Source of the DNA: Mesorhizobium jarvisii
GTDB taxonomy: Bacteria > Pseudomonadota > Alphaproteobacteria > Rhizobiales > Rhizobiaceae
Assembly: GCF_003601985.1 (NCBI RefSeq)
Contig: NZ_QZXA01000004.1
Location: 124,001-188,000 of the forward strand
DNA length: 64,000 nucleotides
Direction: 5' to 3'
Part shown: in pieces, positions 1-8,801 of the stretch
How positions within the stretch are numbered: position 1 is the stretch's first letter
Layout of the letters: every line of letters starts with the position of its first letter
The notes under the pieces: model-generated
What the model was told of the DNA's origin: nothing
Databases searched by the model: none
The model's input: the letters and a program-made list of their open reading frames with translations, nothing else
Translations under genes and position numbers: made by a program

Positions 1-1144
1 CGGTATAGGTGCACCAGGGAACGACGAGGTCACTGAGCCTTTCGCGCCCGCGAAACAGGGCATTGCGCACGACAATGCGTGCCGCTGCCTCGGCGGTATG
101 AGTGAACTTGTATTCCAGGCACACATCGCCCGCCGCGTAGATGTGCGGATTGGTGGTCCTCAAATGATCGTCCACCTTGATGCCGTTGGCGTCATACACC
201 ACCCCGGCCTCTTCCAGTCCGAGACCCCTGACATTGGGCGAACGGCCGACGCCGGTGATGATCTCGTCAACGGAGATCGTTGTCGTGTCGCCGTCCCGCA
301 AAAGATCGGCGAGCTTCCTGCCGCCTTCCTTGCGTACCGCCACCACCTCGGTGTTCAGGCGCACCTCCACCCCCTCGCGCGCCAGTGTGTCCGAAAGGAT
401 CTGCGCGGCGTCGCGTTCCTCGCCGGGCAGGAACATCGGGTCGCTCTGCGCCAGGATGACCTTCGCGCCGAGAAGACAGAAGGCCTGCGCCGTCTCGCAG
501 CCAAGCGGCCCGCCGCCGATGACCAGGAGCCGCTCAGGACGCCGCGTGAGGTTGAACATGCTCTCATTGTCGAGATAGCCGGCCTCGGCAAGTCCCGGTA
601 TCGCCGGCCCGCTCGGATGCGCGCCGGTCGCGACCAGGGCCTTCTTGAAATGCAGCGTCTTGCCGGCGACTTCAACCGTGTCCGGTCCGCCAAAGCGCGC
701 TTCACCGAAATAGAGGTCGATGCCTTCGGCTGTGATGGCCGCGGCCGAATCGGCGCGGCTGAGCCGCTGCCGGATCTGCCGCATCCGCATCATGGCCCGT
801 TCGAAGTCCACGGGAAGACGCGCCGGCGTGTCGCCGCCGAAATTCTCGGCATCGCGCATATCGGCATAGAGCCTGGCCGTGCGGATGATCGACTTCGAGG
901 GGACGCCGCCGACATTGACGCAGGCGCCGCCGATCAGCCCGCGCTCGATCAGCGCGACCTTTGCGCCAAGGCTTGCGGCGTCGCGTGCCGCGGTCAGGCC
1001 GGCCGGTCCGGCGCCGATGACGACGAGATTGTAGGGACCGTCGGGAGTAGGGTTCTTCCAGCGCGGCGGATGCGCGCCTCGGACCAGTTCGACGTCATTG
1101 CGGTCGACTGGGAAGGTGGCCGCCTTTGTCTGTTCACGCGCCAT
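1..1144 (-). CDS. Mercuric-reductase-like FAD/NAD(P) disulfide oxidoreductase, partial, second redox Cys missing
   Basis: This is the N-terminal 381 codons of a class I pyridine nucleotide-disulfide oxidoreductase; the C-terminal dimerisation domain lies beyond the left edge. The dinucleotide-binding motif VIGAGPAGL is at residues 42-50. A second motif, VIGGGPLGCE, marks the NAD(P) domain, and the last readable residues, VPWCTYT, match the start of the MerA interface domain. In the family the redox pair is CxxxxC; here Cys75 is present but position 80 is Gly (GGC at 905-907), in the context GGACVNVGGVPSK. A normal dithiol cycle therefore looks impossible, so the protein may act as a plain NAD(P)H oxidase/quinone reductase or need another thiol. 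The start ATG at 1144 overlaps the end of the upstream glycoside hydrolase gene by 11 bp, suggesting coupled translation. Family assignment is secure, substrate unknown. Confidence 0.88.
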   Translation of the reverse strand, partial: MAREQTKAATFPVDRNDVELVRGAHPPRWKNPTPDGPYNLVVIGAGPAGLTAARDAASLGAKVALIERGLIGGACVNVGGVPSKSIIRTARLYADMRDAENFGGDTPARLPVDFERAMMRMRQIRQRLSRADSAAAITAEGIDLYFGEARFGGPDTVEVAGKTLHFKKALVATGAHPSGPAIPGLAEAGYLDNESMFNLTRRPERLLVIGGGPLGCETAQAFCLLGAKVILAQSDPMFLPGEERDAAQILSDTLAREGVEVRLNTEVVAVRKEGGRKLADLLRDGDTTTISVDEIITGVGRSPNVRGLGLEEAGVVYDANGIKVDDHLRTTNPHIYAAGDVCLEYKFTHTAEAAARIVVRNALFRGRERLSDLVVPWCTYT

Positions 1145-2540
1145 CGTAGGCTCCTGACGTGGAGCCTGCCGGCTGAGCCAGCCAGCCGCCGGTGAAACCC
1201 GCTTTGCCCAGGCCGCGGCGGATGTGCGGATTGGAGCGCATCAGCTCCCAGATCAGGCGCGAGCGGTGGTTCTCGATCATCATCACCACGATGCCCTGGT
1301 CCAGCCCGTAATGGCCTTCCGACACCCAGCCGTCGCGGCCGAATTTTCGCCGGTTGGCCAAGGTCGGATTGAAGCCGCTCGGCAGGCGGAAATTGTCCAT
1401 CACTTGCGGATAGCGCTCGCCGAGATGACGCATGGCGGCCAGGCAGATGTCAGGCGCGAAAGGCAGCGACGCGGGATAGGACCATGGCGCGATCGTCCCG
1501 TCATCCGGCCCGAACGGTGCGCCACGCGCAGCATAGCCCGAAAACCGGTGTCTCCGTCGCTCGACACTGGCGCGGAAGCCGCCCGGCCCGTCTCCCGCCG
1601 AGAGGCCCCAAAGGTTCTCGCCATAGCCGTCGAAGCCATAGGGGTTGTGGCGGGCATAGTCGCGGTGGAGATAGGTCGCGCGGCGGCTGTTTTCGAAATA
1701 GTCCGAATTCTTCTCGCGCATGAAAGCGTCGCGGATGCCGGCGAAATCGATCCAGGCATGCGAAAACTGGTGCATGAACAGCGGGCCGCCATAGAGCACG
1801 TCATGGCCGTAGATGTTTTCCCATTGGTAGGTCGCCGTCCAGGCTTCGTAACTATCGTCGGAAGTCGGGCTGTCCGGCGAAGCCATCGACAGCACGTAGA
1901 GGATGGTCGCCTCGTTGTAGCCTTCCCAACCGTAGTGGAGGAAACCGCTCTTCGGCTTCCAGCCCTGCCGCAAGGTAGGGCTGCTGCCTTGCGCCCAGCG
2001 CCAGTCGACGCGCCGGTAGAGTGCTTCGGCCAGCTGTCGGATCTCGGCCTCCCCCTCGTCCCCGCCGGAGAAATAAGCGCCGGCCACCAATATGCCGGCC
2101 ATCAGCAAGGCTGTATCCACCATCGACAGCTCGCAACGCCAGACGCGCAAGCCTGTGCGCATGTCGAGGAAGTGGTAGTAGAAACCCTTATGGCCGGTGA
2201 CGTTGTCACCACCGTTTTGGGGGCTGGCCGAGAAGAAACGCAGCGCCGCAAGCGTCAGCTCCGCCGCCGCCGCGCGTGTCATCCAGCCGCGCTCGACACC
2301 GATCGGATAGCAGGACAGCGCAAAACCGACGACGGCGATGCTGGCCGGCGAGTTCGGCCGCGATGTATCGGCGACCAGCCCGTTGTCGGGGTTCACATTC
2401 TCCAGGAAATAGCCGAAGGCGGCGCGCTGGTAGCGGTCCAGGAGGTCGTCATCGGACAGTGCTGCGGGATTTGCTTCAGGCAAGCGATGCAATCTCCAGC
2501 CTGGTGGCCGCGACCCCTGTCGATCGCACGGCGCCGGCAC
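1134..2540 (-). CDS. Glucoamylase-like glycoside hydrolase (PF10091 / GH144-related)
   Basis: 468 residues of the (alpha/alpha)6-barrel glucoamylase-like type. Recognisable segments are the Tyr/Gly-rich GKSGF-like region KSGFLHYGWEGYNEA, the stretch GGPLFMHQFSHAWIDF and the C-terminal GLDQGIVVMMIENHR. GH144 members of this family hydrolyse beta-1,2-glucan, and related proteins are common in rhizobia that make cyclic beta-1,2-glucan, but the substrate cannot be fixed from sequence. No signal peptide is visible, so a cytoplasmic role is likely unless the start is wrong. The start is a GTG at 2540 preceded by AAGG; a later start near residue 20 is possible because the first 18 residues look non-conserved. 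The stop codon lies inside the first codons of the downstream reductase gene. Confidence 0.8.
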   Translation of the reverse strand: MPAPCDRQGSRPPGWRLHRLPEANPAALSDDDLLDRYQRAAFGYFLENVNPDNGLVADTSRPNSPASIAVVGFALSCYPIGVERGWMTRAAAAELTLAALRFFSASPQNGGDNVTGHKGFYYHFLDMRTGLRVWRCELSMVDTALLMAGILVAGAYFSGGDEGEAEIRQLAEALYRRVDWRWAQGSSPTLRQGWKPKSGFLHYGWEGYNEATILYVLSMASPDSPTSDDSYEAWTATYQWENIYGHDVLYGGPLFMHQFSHAWIDFAGIRDAFMREKNSDYFENSRRATYLHRDYARHNPYGFDGYGENLWGLSAGDGPGGFRASVERRRHRFSGYAARGAPFGPDDGTIAPWSYPASLPFAPDICLAAMRHLGERYPQVMDNFRLPSGFNPTLANRRKFGRDGWVSEGHYGLDQGIVVMMIENHRSRLIWELMRSNPHIRRGLGKAGFTGGWLAQPAGSTSGAYDGA

Positions 2541-2707
2541 GACGGCCTTGGGTCATCGCCAAACTGTCTCGCCGCTTCATGGCTTTCCCGCAAACCCTGT
2601 TTCGTCGCCGCCCGTCACCGACTATATAGGCCTGTCCAATTCCCATCGTCGCCTCGTCACGCGGAATTGTAGTCGCACCGGCCAATGTGGGGATCTTCCG
2701 GCGCAGG

Positions 2708-3457
2708 TCAATAAGTGGCGCGGCCGCCGGAAACGTCGAAGACGGCGGCCGTCGTGAATGAGCATTCTTCCGAGGCGATCCAGCAGATCAGCGCCGCCAC
2801 TTCCTCGACCTCGCCGAAGCGCGCCATCGGAATCTTCGACAGCATGAAGTCGATGTGCTCCTGGCTCATCTGCTTGAAGATCGCTGTGCGCACAGCCGCC
2901 GGCGTCACGCAATTCACCGTCACCTTGGTCTTGGCCAGTTCCTTGCCGAGCGACTTGGTCAGGCCGATCACGGCGGCCTTGGACGTGCTGTAGGCGGAAG
3001 CGTTGGGATTGCCTTCCTTGCCGGCAATCGAGGCGATGTTGACGATGCGGCCATAATTGCGCTCGAGCATATGCGGCACCAGCGCCCTGTTGCAGTAGAA
3101 GACGCCGTTGATGTTGATGTCGATGACCTTCTGCCAGTCCTCGGTCGAATAGGCCCAGGTCGTCATGTTCGGCCCGGTGATGGCCGCGCTGGTCACAAGG
3201 ATGTCGACGCCGCCAAGGGCTTCGATCGTCCGTGCGGCGGCGCCTTCGACGCCGGCGGCATCGGCGACGTCGATGGCAACACCATGCAGGCCAGGGATGA
3301 CAGTTTTCGCCTGTTCGATCTGGGCCGGATCACGATCCCAGACGCTGATGCGTCCACCTTCCTCGACGATCCTTTGCGCGACCGCCAGGCCGATGCCGGA
3401 GGCTCCGCCGGTGATGACGGCTGACCGGCCAGCGAAGCGTCCCGCGAAGTTCGGCAT
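2708..3457 (-). CDS. SDR family oxidoreductase (separately initiated product of the fused frame)
   Basis: 249 residues, the usual length of a classical short-chain dehydrogenase. The cofactor motif TGGASGIG is at residues 16-23. The catalytic Ser-Tyr-Lys set is visible in NIASIAGKEGNPNASAY followed by STSK. The usual NAAG motif is TSAAITG here. WDRD after the second beta strand suggests NAD(H) preference. The ribosome-binding site GGGAGGAAG at the junction supports independent initiation at ATG 3457 even though the upstream LuxR frame runs into it without a stop. The gene lies beside acetone-carboxylase-type genes, so a ketone or secondary-alcohol substrate is a reasonable guess. Confidence 0.7.
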   Translation of the reverse strand: MPNFAGRFAGRSAVITGGASGIGLAVAQRIVEEGGRISVWDRDPAQIEQAKTVIPGLHGVAIDVADAAGVEGAAARTIEALGGVDILVTSAAITGPNMTTWAYSTEDWQKVIDININGVFYCNRALVPHMLERNYGRIVNIASIAGKEGNPNASAYSTSKAAVIGLTKSLGKELAKTKVTVNCVTPAAVRTAIFKQMSQEHIDFMLSKIPMARFGEVEEVAALICWIASEECSFTTAAVFDVSGGRATY

Positions 3458-4330
3458 ATGGTCTTCCTCCCAATCGGTGGCGAATGTGAAGTCAACCGCA
3501 ACCAAGTTCAAGGCGGGATCGGGCTCGCCGACCGGGATATTGGTAGGCCAGCAGCGGGCGCTACGGTGCTGAAAAAACTGCAGGAACAGCTCCCGCTCGG
3601 TGGTGATGTCGAGCTTCTCGTAGATGCGCCGGCGATGGTTCTTGACGGTGCCTATGGTGATGCCGAGACGCTCGGCGATGTTGGCTGTCGGATGACCGGC
3701 GAGGATCAGCTGCACCAGTTCCCGCTCGCGCTGCGACAATTCCGGCCACAGGCTTGTGGGGATGGTCGGCTTCTGCTGTGGCGAAGCGCCGGGGCCGGTC
3801 GGGGCCAAGGTGCGCGAAAAGTCGCTGCCGCGCGCCTTGATGTCGAGCGCATGCAGCGCCTCGAACACCGGCAGCCGCTCGTCCAGGAGGGCGATCTCGC
3901 TGTCCTTGAACGAACTGGTCGAACGGTCGAGGAAGATGCCCAGGCACCAGTCGCCGCCGTCAGCCAGCAGGATGCCGACCTCGTCGCAGATTTCTGACTG
4001 CGCCAGGAAGCCGGCTATGTACTGGCCGCGCCTGGCTTCTTCGTCGGCCAGCCCCTTGAGCGGCAGGATGCCGAGACGGCGCTCACGTCGCCATGAGGCG
4101 TAGAAAGGGTCGAAGACGTAGTAATTGTCGAGATAGCGCCGCACCATCTCGTCCGAGAAGCGCCGGTGCTTGACGAATTCGGGCGTCTTGGTCGCCGAGT
4201 AGCGGGTGACCGTCACCAAATCGTGCGCAATGTCGGCGCCGACCAGGTCGATCAGGCAGTCGACATGCCGATCGGTGCCGGTGGCGGCGATCGCCTTGGC
4301 CAGCGGCGCCCAGATGTTGCCCATGCGCAT
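2708..4330 (-). CDS. In-frame fusion: LuxR-family regulator (N-terminal) with SDR oxidoreductase (C-terminal)
   Basis: One uninterrupted 540-codon frame. Residues 1-180 form a sensory domain of LuxR-solo type. Residues 198-252 carry the LuxR winged HTH (LSQRERELVQLILAG, then AERLGITIGTVKNHRRRIYEKL). Residues 255-291 have no domain character. Residues 292-540 are a complete SDR with its own ATG at 3457 and a strong GGGAGGAAG ribosome-binding site. On the minus strand a run of six T (plus-strand A at 3572-3577) follows the HTH. Adding one T would end the LuxR protein at a TAG at 3561-3563, with the C-terminus LQFFSAP. The fusion therefore probably reflects a one-base loss or a sequencing error, and two proteins are expected in relatives. 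The gene is divergent from the acetone carboxylase operon, its likely target. Start ATG 4330 or 4324. Confidence 0.75.
   Translation of the reverse strand: MRMGNIWAPLAKAIAATGTDRHVDCLIDLVGADIAHDLVTVTRYSATKTPEFVKHRRFSDEMVRRYLDNYYVFDPFYASWRRERRLGILPLKGLADEEARRGQYIAGFLAQSEICDEVGILLADGGDWCLGIFLDRSTSSFKDSEIALLDERLPVFEALHALDIKARGSDFSRTLAPTGPGASPQQKPTIPTSLWPELSQRERELVQLILAGHPTANIAERLGITIGTVKNHRRRIYEKLDITTERELFLQFFQHRSARCWPTNIPVGEPDPALNLVAVDFTFATDWEEDHMPNFAGRFAGRSAVITGGASGIGLAVAQRIVEEGGRISVWDRDPAQIEQAKTVIPGLHGVAIDVADAAGVEGAAARTIEALGGVDILVTSAAITGPNMTTWAYSTEDWQKVIDININGVFYCNRALVPHMLERNYGRIVNIASIAGKEGNPNASAYSTSKAAVIGLTKSLGKELAKTKVTVNCVTPAAVRTAIFKQMSQEHIDFMLSKIPMARFGEVEEVAALICWIASEECSFTTAAVFDVSGGRATY
3461..3470 (-). 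promoter_or_regulatory. Internal ribosome-binding site for the SDR half of the LuxR-SDR frame
   Basis: On the minus strand GGGAGGAAGA sits just before ATG 3457. A near-perfect Shine-Dalgarno inside a coding frame argues that the SDR was, and probably still is, translated on its own. Confidence 0.7.
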
Positions 4331-4440
4331 GCCCTTTTCTCGGCGAACCGCGCCGCGCAGTCATTGTGTCTTTAGGCATATGGCGCGATCCGCGCGATCG
4401 AATCTAGCCTGCGGTCATTCTCGAAGAGGGAAGGCGACCC

Positions 4441-6582
4441 GTGGACCAGATCACTACCAACCCCATCGTCATCGGCATCGACGCCGGCGGCACCATGACC
4501 GACACGATCCTTGTCGATCAGGACGGCCACTTCAAGATCGGTAAGTCGGCGACCACGCCGAAGAACGAGGCCGAAGGTTTCCTTGCCTCGGCCGAGGACG
4601 CGGCCGATGCCTGGGGCATCTCGCTGGAGCAGCTGTTCTCCGGCGTCAACGTCGTGCTCTATTCCGGCACCGGCATGCTCAACACACTGTTGTCGCGCAC
4701 CGGCCGCCGGCTCGGCCTCATCACCACCAAGGGCCTGGAAGACATGATCCTGATGGGCCGCGGCCTGCAGGCCTGGGCCGACTATTCCTATGCTGACCGG
4801 CTCCACGCGGTGACGCACCAGCATCCCGACCCGCTGGTGCCGCGCCGCCGCACCCATGGCGTCACCGAGCGCATCGACCAGTTCGGCGACATCATCCTGC
4901 CGCTCTACGAGCACGAGGTCGCTGCGGCCGCCAGGAAGCTGATCGCCGACAAGGTCGAGGCGATCTGCATCATGACCATCTTCTCGCACGTCAATCCCGT
5001 GCACGAGAAGCGCATTGCCGAGATCTGCCGCGAGGAGATCGCCAAGGCCGGCGCCGACATCCTCGTCTACACCAGCCACGAGGTGCGCCCGGTCATCCGC
5101 GAACAGTCGCGGCTGAACTCCGTGCTGATCGAGGCCTATGCCACCTCGCGCGGCCGCAAGCAGCTCAAGGGCATCGAGGACGTCTCCAAGAAATACGGCT
5201 TCAAATATGGCGTGCAGACGCTGCTCTCCTTCGGCGGCCTGACATCAATCAACCATCCACGCCTGCATGAGACGATGATTTCCGGCCCGATCGGCGGCAT
5301 TCTGGGCGCGGCCTATGTCGGCAAGCTGATCGGCAACGACTCGCTGATTTGCTCGGACATGGGTGGCACCTCCTTCGACATGGGCGTCATCACCCGCGGC
5401 CAGACCCGGATCGAGAACGAGCCGCTGATGGACCGCTTCAAGCTCAATGTGCCGACGCTGCATCTCGACACGATCGGCGCCGGCGCCGGCATGATCCTGA
5501 AAGTCGATCCGCTGACCAAGAAGGTTTCGCTCGGACCGGAAAGCGCCGGCTCCGATCCCGGTCCGATCTGCTTCGCCAAAGGCGGCACCGAGCCGACCAT
5601 CGCCGATTGCGACGCCATCCTCGGCCGCCTCAATCCGCACTATTTCCTTGGCGGCAAGGTCGTGTTGCAGGTCGAGAAGGCGAGGGCGGCCTTCGAGGAA
5701 AAATGTTCGCGCCTGCTTGGCGTCGGTGTCGAGGAAGCCGCCGAAGGCATGATCGAGATGCTGGAGGCCGACGCCAACAACGCGCTGCGCCGCGTCATCT
5801 CCGGCCAGGGCATCCACCCCTCGGAATTCACGCTGCTCTCCTATGGCGGTTCGGGCCCGCTGCATCTGGCCGGCTGCTCTAGGGGCATCGGCTTCAAGGA
5901 CATCATCACCTTCCAGTTCGCCGCCGCCTTCTCGGCCTTCGGCTGCACCACCGCCGATTTCATGCGCCGCCACTCCGTGTCGACGCAACACGACATCGGT
6001 GCGCGCGCCGCCGACGACGAGCTGCTCGCCTTCGGCAAGAAGGTCACCGATGTCTGGGATGATCTCACAAGGGCGGCGGTCGACGAGATGATCGTGGACG
6101 GCCACGCGCGCGACAAGATCAAGACCGTGCCGTTCCTGATGATGCGCTACACCGGCCAGCTCGAAGACGTCGAGGTGATGGCGCCGCTGCCGGCCCTCCA
6201 ATCGGCCGACGACATGCGCAGGGTCATCGACGAGTTCGAGGCGGTCTACGCCAAGGTCAACCATCGCGTCTCGCGCTATGGCGAAGCCGGCTTCTCCATC
6301 ACCGAGCTTGGCCTGATAGCCACCGCCGACAAGGTCAAGCCAGTGCTGCTCAAGCGTCAGCTCGGCAAGTCGGACCCGTCGTCCGCCCATAAGGGCGTGC
6401 GCGAGGCCTATATTGGCGGCCGCTGGCACAAGGCCAATCTCTACGAGATGGACCTTCTGCAGCCCGGTCATGAGGTGATCGGCCCGGCCATCATCGAACA
6501 TCCCGCCACCACGCTCGTCGTTCATCCGCAGGACCGTGTCCATGTCGATGAGTGGACGCTGCTGCACTACACCCACGCTTGA
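4441..6582 (+). CDS. acxA: Acetone-carboxylase-type beta subunit (hydantoinase/oxoprolinase A superfamily)
   Basis: 713 residues, close to the about 717 of characterised acetone carboxylase beta subunits. The N-terminal nucleotide-binding signature is VIGIDAGGTMTDTILVDQDG. A second phosphate-binding segment, CSDMGGTSFDMGVI, and the C-terminal LLSYGGSGPLHLAG follow the ASKHA/HyuA fold. In acetone carboxylase this subunit handles ATP-dependent phosphorylation steps that turn acetone plus bicarbonate into acetoacetate, with AMP and phosphate as products. The start is GTG at 4441 preceded by GGGAAGG. The gene is first in an operon with the alpha and gamma subunits and is divergent from the LuxR-type gene. 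Because a gamma subunit is present, acetone or another small ketone is likelier than hydantoin. Confidence 0.85.
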   Translation: MDQITTNPIVIGIDAGGTMTDTILVDQDGHFKIGKSATTPKNEAEGFLASAEDAADAWGISLEQLFSGVNVVLYSGTGMLNTLLSRTGRRLGLITTKGLEDMILMGRGLQAWADYSYADRLHAVTHQHPDPLVPRRRTHGVTERIDQFGDIILPLYEHEVAAAARKLIADKVEAICIMTIFSHVNPVHEKRIAEICREEIAKAGADILVYTSHEVRPVIREQSRLNSVLIEAYATSRGRKQLKGIEDVSKKYGFKYGVQTLLSFGGLTSINHPRLHETMISGPIGGILGAAYVGKLIGNDSLICSDMGGTSFDMGVITRGQTRIENEPLMDRFKLNVPTLHLDTIGAGAGMILKVDPLTKKVSLGPESAGSDPGPICFAKGGTEPTIADCDAILGRLNPHYFLGGKVVLQVEKARAAFEEKCSRLLGVGVEEAAEGMIEMLEADANNALRRVISGQGIHPSEFTLLSYGGSGPLHLAGCSRGIGFKDIITFQFAAAFSAFGCTTADFMRRHSVSTQHDIGARAADDELLAFGKKVTDVWDDLTRAAVDEMIVDGHARDKIKTVPFLMMRYTGQLEDVEVMAPLPALQSADDMRRVIDEFEAVYAKVNHRVSRYGEAGFSITELGLIATADKVKPVLLKRQLGKSDPSSAHKGVREAYIGGRWHKANLYEMDLLQPGHEVIGPAIIEHPATTLVVHPQDRVHVDEWTLLHYTHA

Positions 6583-6596
6583 GAAGGGCGAACGCC

Positions 6597-8801
6597 ATGC
6601 TGGACAAACCCGCCTCCGCCCTGCGCATCCGCGAACGGCTGATCGAATCCGAACGGCTCATGGAAGAGACCGGCTGCTATGACGGCATCACCGAATTGCA
6701 GCTGCGCAACCAGGATCCGCTGAAATTCGAGACGCTGCACACCAAGCTGCGCGCCTATTGCGTCTCGGCACGCGAAATGGCCCGCCGCATCTCGGCTTCG
6801 CCGGGCGTGCGCGAAGTCGGCGAGATGGTCGTCGCCATCTACACGCCGGAAGGCGATGCGATCGCGCTCTCCAACGGCATCATGGTGCATGTGCACACGA
6901 TGAGCCGCTTCATCAAATGGATGATCCGCAACGGCTACGAGGAAAACCCTTGCATCCGCGACGGCGACATCTTCGCCAACAACGACGCCTTCATCGGCAC
7001 CGTTCAGGTGCCCGATGTGATGGACGTGGTGCCGATCTTCCACTCCGGCAAGCTGGTCGGCTGGGCGGGCGCGGTCTGCCACGAACTCGAGGCCGGCGGC
7101 ATCACCCCCGGCGGCGATGTGGCGCTAGCGCAGGAGCGCTTCACCGAGGGCCTTTTCGTCTGCGCCGAAAAGGTCGGCGAGAACGACGAGATCCGTCGCG
7201 ACTATGTCATCCGCTGCGAGCGCAATTTGCGCATGCCGATCTATTGGGTGCTCGACGAGAAGGCCAAGGTCGCCTCCTGCATCGACATGCGCGAAAGCGT
7301 CAAGGCGCTGATCGACGAGATCGGCCTGGATTATTGGATGCAGGTGTCGAAGGAATTCATCGAGGAAGGCCGCCGTGCCCAGCTCGCCCGCACGCGCCAG
7401 CTCACGGTTCCCGGCATCTATCGCGGTCATACATTCTACGGCCATGTCACCGCGGGCAAGCCTGGCTATCAGCCGCTCGGCGATCCCGACTGGCTCTACA
7501 ACATGCCGATCGAAATGGAGATCACCACCGACGGCAAGATCATCATGGACTTCGAGGGCACGCAGCCCTGGGGCTACCATTCGATGAACTGCACGCCGGC
7601 CGGCATGGATGGCGGCATGTTCGTGACGCTCACCCAGCACATGAATTTCGAAGGCCTGGTCAATGACGGCGCCTGGATGGCGACCGAGCTGAAGCTGCCG
7701 CACGGCACCTGGACCAATCCGGACAATGAGATGGTGGCGACCGCCACCTCATGGGCCTTGCTGCTACCGGCCTACGGCGTGTTCCAGCGACTGTTGTCGC
7801 GCTCCTTCATCGGGCGCGGCTTTGTCGAGGAAGCTTTCGTCGGCCAGGTCAACAGCCCGATGATCGAGATGGGCGGCACCAGCCAGTACGGCAAGCTGTT
7901 CGGCATGGCGCATTTCGAATGCGCCGCCGCCGGTTCCGGCGCGCTGGCCATCAAGGATGGGCTGGACACCGCCTATGTCGGCTGGAACCCCGAATCCGAC
8001 ATGGGCAATATCGAGATCTGGGAACAGAACATGCCGATGGTCTATATCGGCCGCTCGATCGTTCCCAATTCCGGCGGCGCCGGCAAATATCGCGGCGGCT
8101 GCTCCTTCATCTCGACCTGGCTGGTCAGCAAGACCGACCATCTCAGGCTGGTTACTTCTGAACATTCCTCCCGCGTGTTCGACAATGGCGGCATGTGCGG
8201 CGGCTACCCGGCGCCGACCTGCCAGAAGCACCGCGCGGTGCGCGATAGCAACATCTTCGAACTCGCCGAAAAGCGGGCGCCGCTGGCGCATCACACCGGC
8301 ACCAACCCGCATCGCTCGGAACTCGAACTGCGGCTGCAGGGCGAGCATGTGACGATGGAAGGCCCTTACATCACCGCCCCGCACAGGACCGGCGACGTCT
8401 TCACCCATTCCTATAATGGCGGTGGCGGCTATGGCGACGTGCTGGAGCGCGATCCGCTCAAGACGGCAGCGGATGTCGAGAACGGCTATCTGACCAAGGA
8501 AGCGGCTACAGGCATCTTCGGCATAATGCTGGATGAGGACGAGGACGGCTATCCCGTCGCCAACCTCGAGGCCACCAAGCGCCACCGCGCCGAAATGCGC
8601 GCCAGGCGGCTTGCGCAGGCGAAGCCGGTCTCGGAGTGGATCGCTACCGAACGCTGCCGTGTCGAGAAGGCCGACTTCGCGCCCGAGGTGAAGAAGATGT
8701 ACGCCAGCGCGATCAAGCTATCGTCGCGCTTCACCAGGGAATTCAGCGATTTCTGGAACGTCGACGCCAAATCGATCTTCATGCCGGGAGCAAAGCCATG
8801 A
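6597..8801 (+). CDS. acxB: Acetone-carboxylase-type alpha subunit (hydantoinase B superfamily)
   Basis: 734 residues; characterised alpha subunits have about 776. The HyuB-like core is visible from MVVAIYTPEGDAIALSNG through DGDIFANNDAFIGTVQVPDV, the region containing metal-ligand Asp and His residues, to the C-terminal RGGCSFISTWLVSK and YNGGGGYGDVLERDP glycine-rich loops. This subunit carries the Mn-dependent carboxylation site in the enzyme from Xanthobacter. ATG at 6597 was preferred to upstream in-frame codons because GAGAAGGG lies at 6581-6588 and the upstream extension would overlap acxA. Spacing to acxA is 14 bp. The ATGA at the 3' end overlaps the start of acxC. Confidence 0.87.
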   Translation: MLDKPASALRIRERLIESERLMEETGCYDGITELQLRNQDPLKFETLHTKLRAYCVSAREMARRISASPGVREVGEMVVAIYTPEGDAIALSNGIMVHVHTMSRFIKWMIRNGYEENPCIRDGDIFANNDAFIGTVQVPDVMDVVPIFHSGKLVGWAGAVCHELEAGGITPGGDVALAQERFTEGLFVCAEKVGENDEIRRDYVIRCERNLRMPIYWVLDEKAKVASCIDMRESVKALIDEIGLDYWMQVSKEFIEEGRRAQLARTRQLTVPGIYRGHTFYGHVTAGKPGYQPLGDPDWLYNMPIEMEITTDGKIIMDFEGTQPWGYHSMNCTPAGMDGGMFVTLTQHMNFEGLVNDGAWMATELKLPHGTWTNPDNEMVATATSWALLLPAYGVFQRLLSRSFIGRGFVEEAFVGQVNSPMIEMGGTSQYGKLFGMAHFECAAAGSGALAIKDGLDTAYVGWNPESDMGNIEIWEQNMPMVYIGRSIVPNSGGAGKYRGGCSFISTWLVSKTDHLRLVTSEHSSRVFDNGGMCGGYPAPTCQKHRAVRDSNIFELAEKRAPLAHHTGTNPHRSELELRLQGEHVTMEGPYITAPHRTGDVFTHSYNGGGGYGDVLERDPLKTAADVENGYLTKEAATGIFGIMLDEDEDGYPVANLEATKRHRAEMRARRLAQAKPVSEWIATERCRVEKADFAPEVKKMYASAIKLSSRFTREFSDFWNVDAKSIFMPGAKP

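Noticed and set aside
98..1195. 365-codon plus-strand open frame
   Set aside because: It is antisense to the flavoprotein gene, whose protein has clear FAD and NAD motifs; the plus frame gives an Arg/Asp-rich sequence without any domain.
1224..2672. 482-codon plus-strand open frame
   Set aside because: Antisense to the glucoamylase-like gene; typical high-GC shadow with no motifs.
4331..4440. Possible sigma-54 promoter before acxA
   Set aside because: TGGCGC-N5-GCGC was considered, but the -12 element lacks TTGC, so it does not meet the consensus.
5245..6576. 443-codon minus-strand open frame
   Set aside because: Antisense to acxA, no recognisable fold, no ribosome-binding site.
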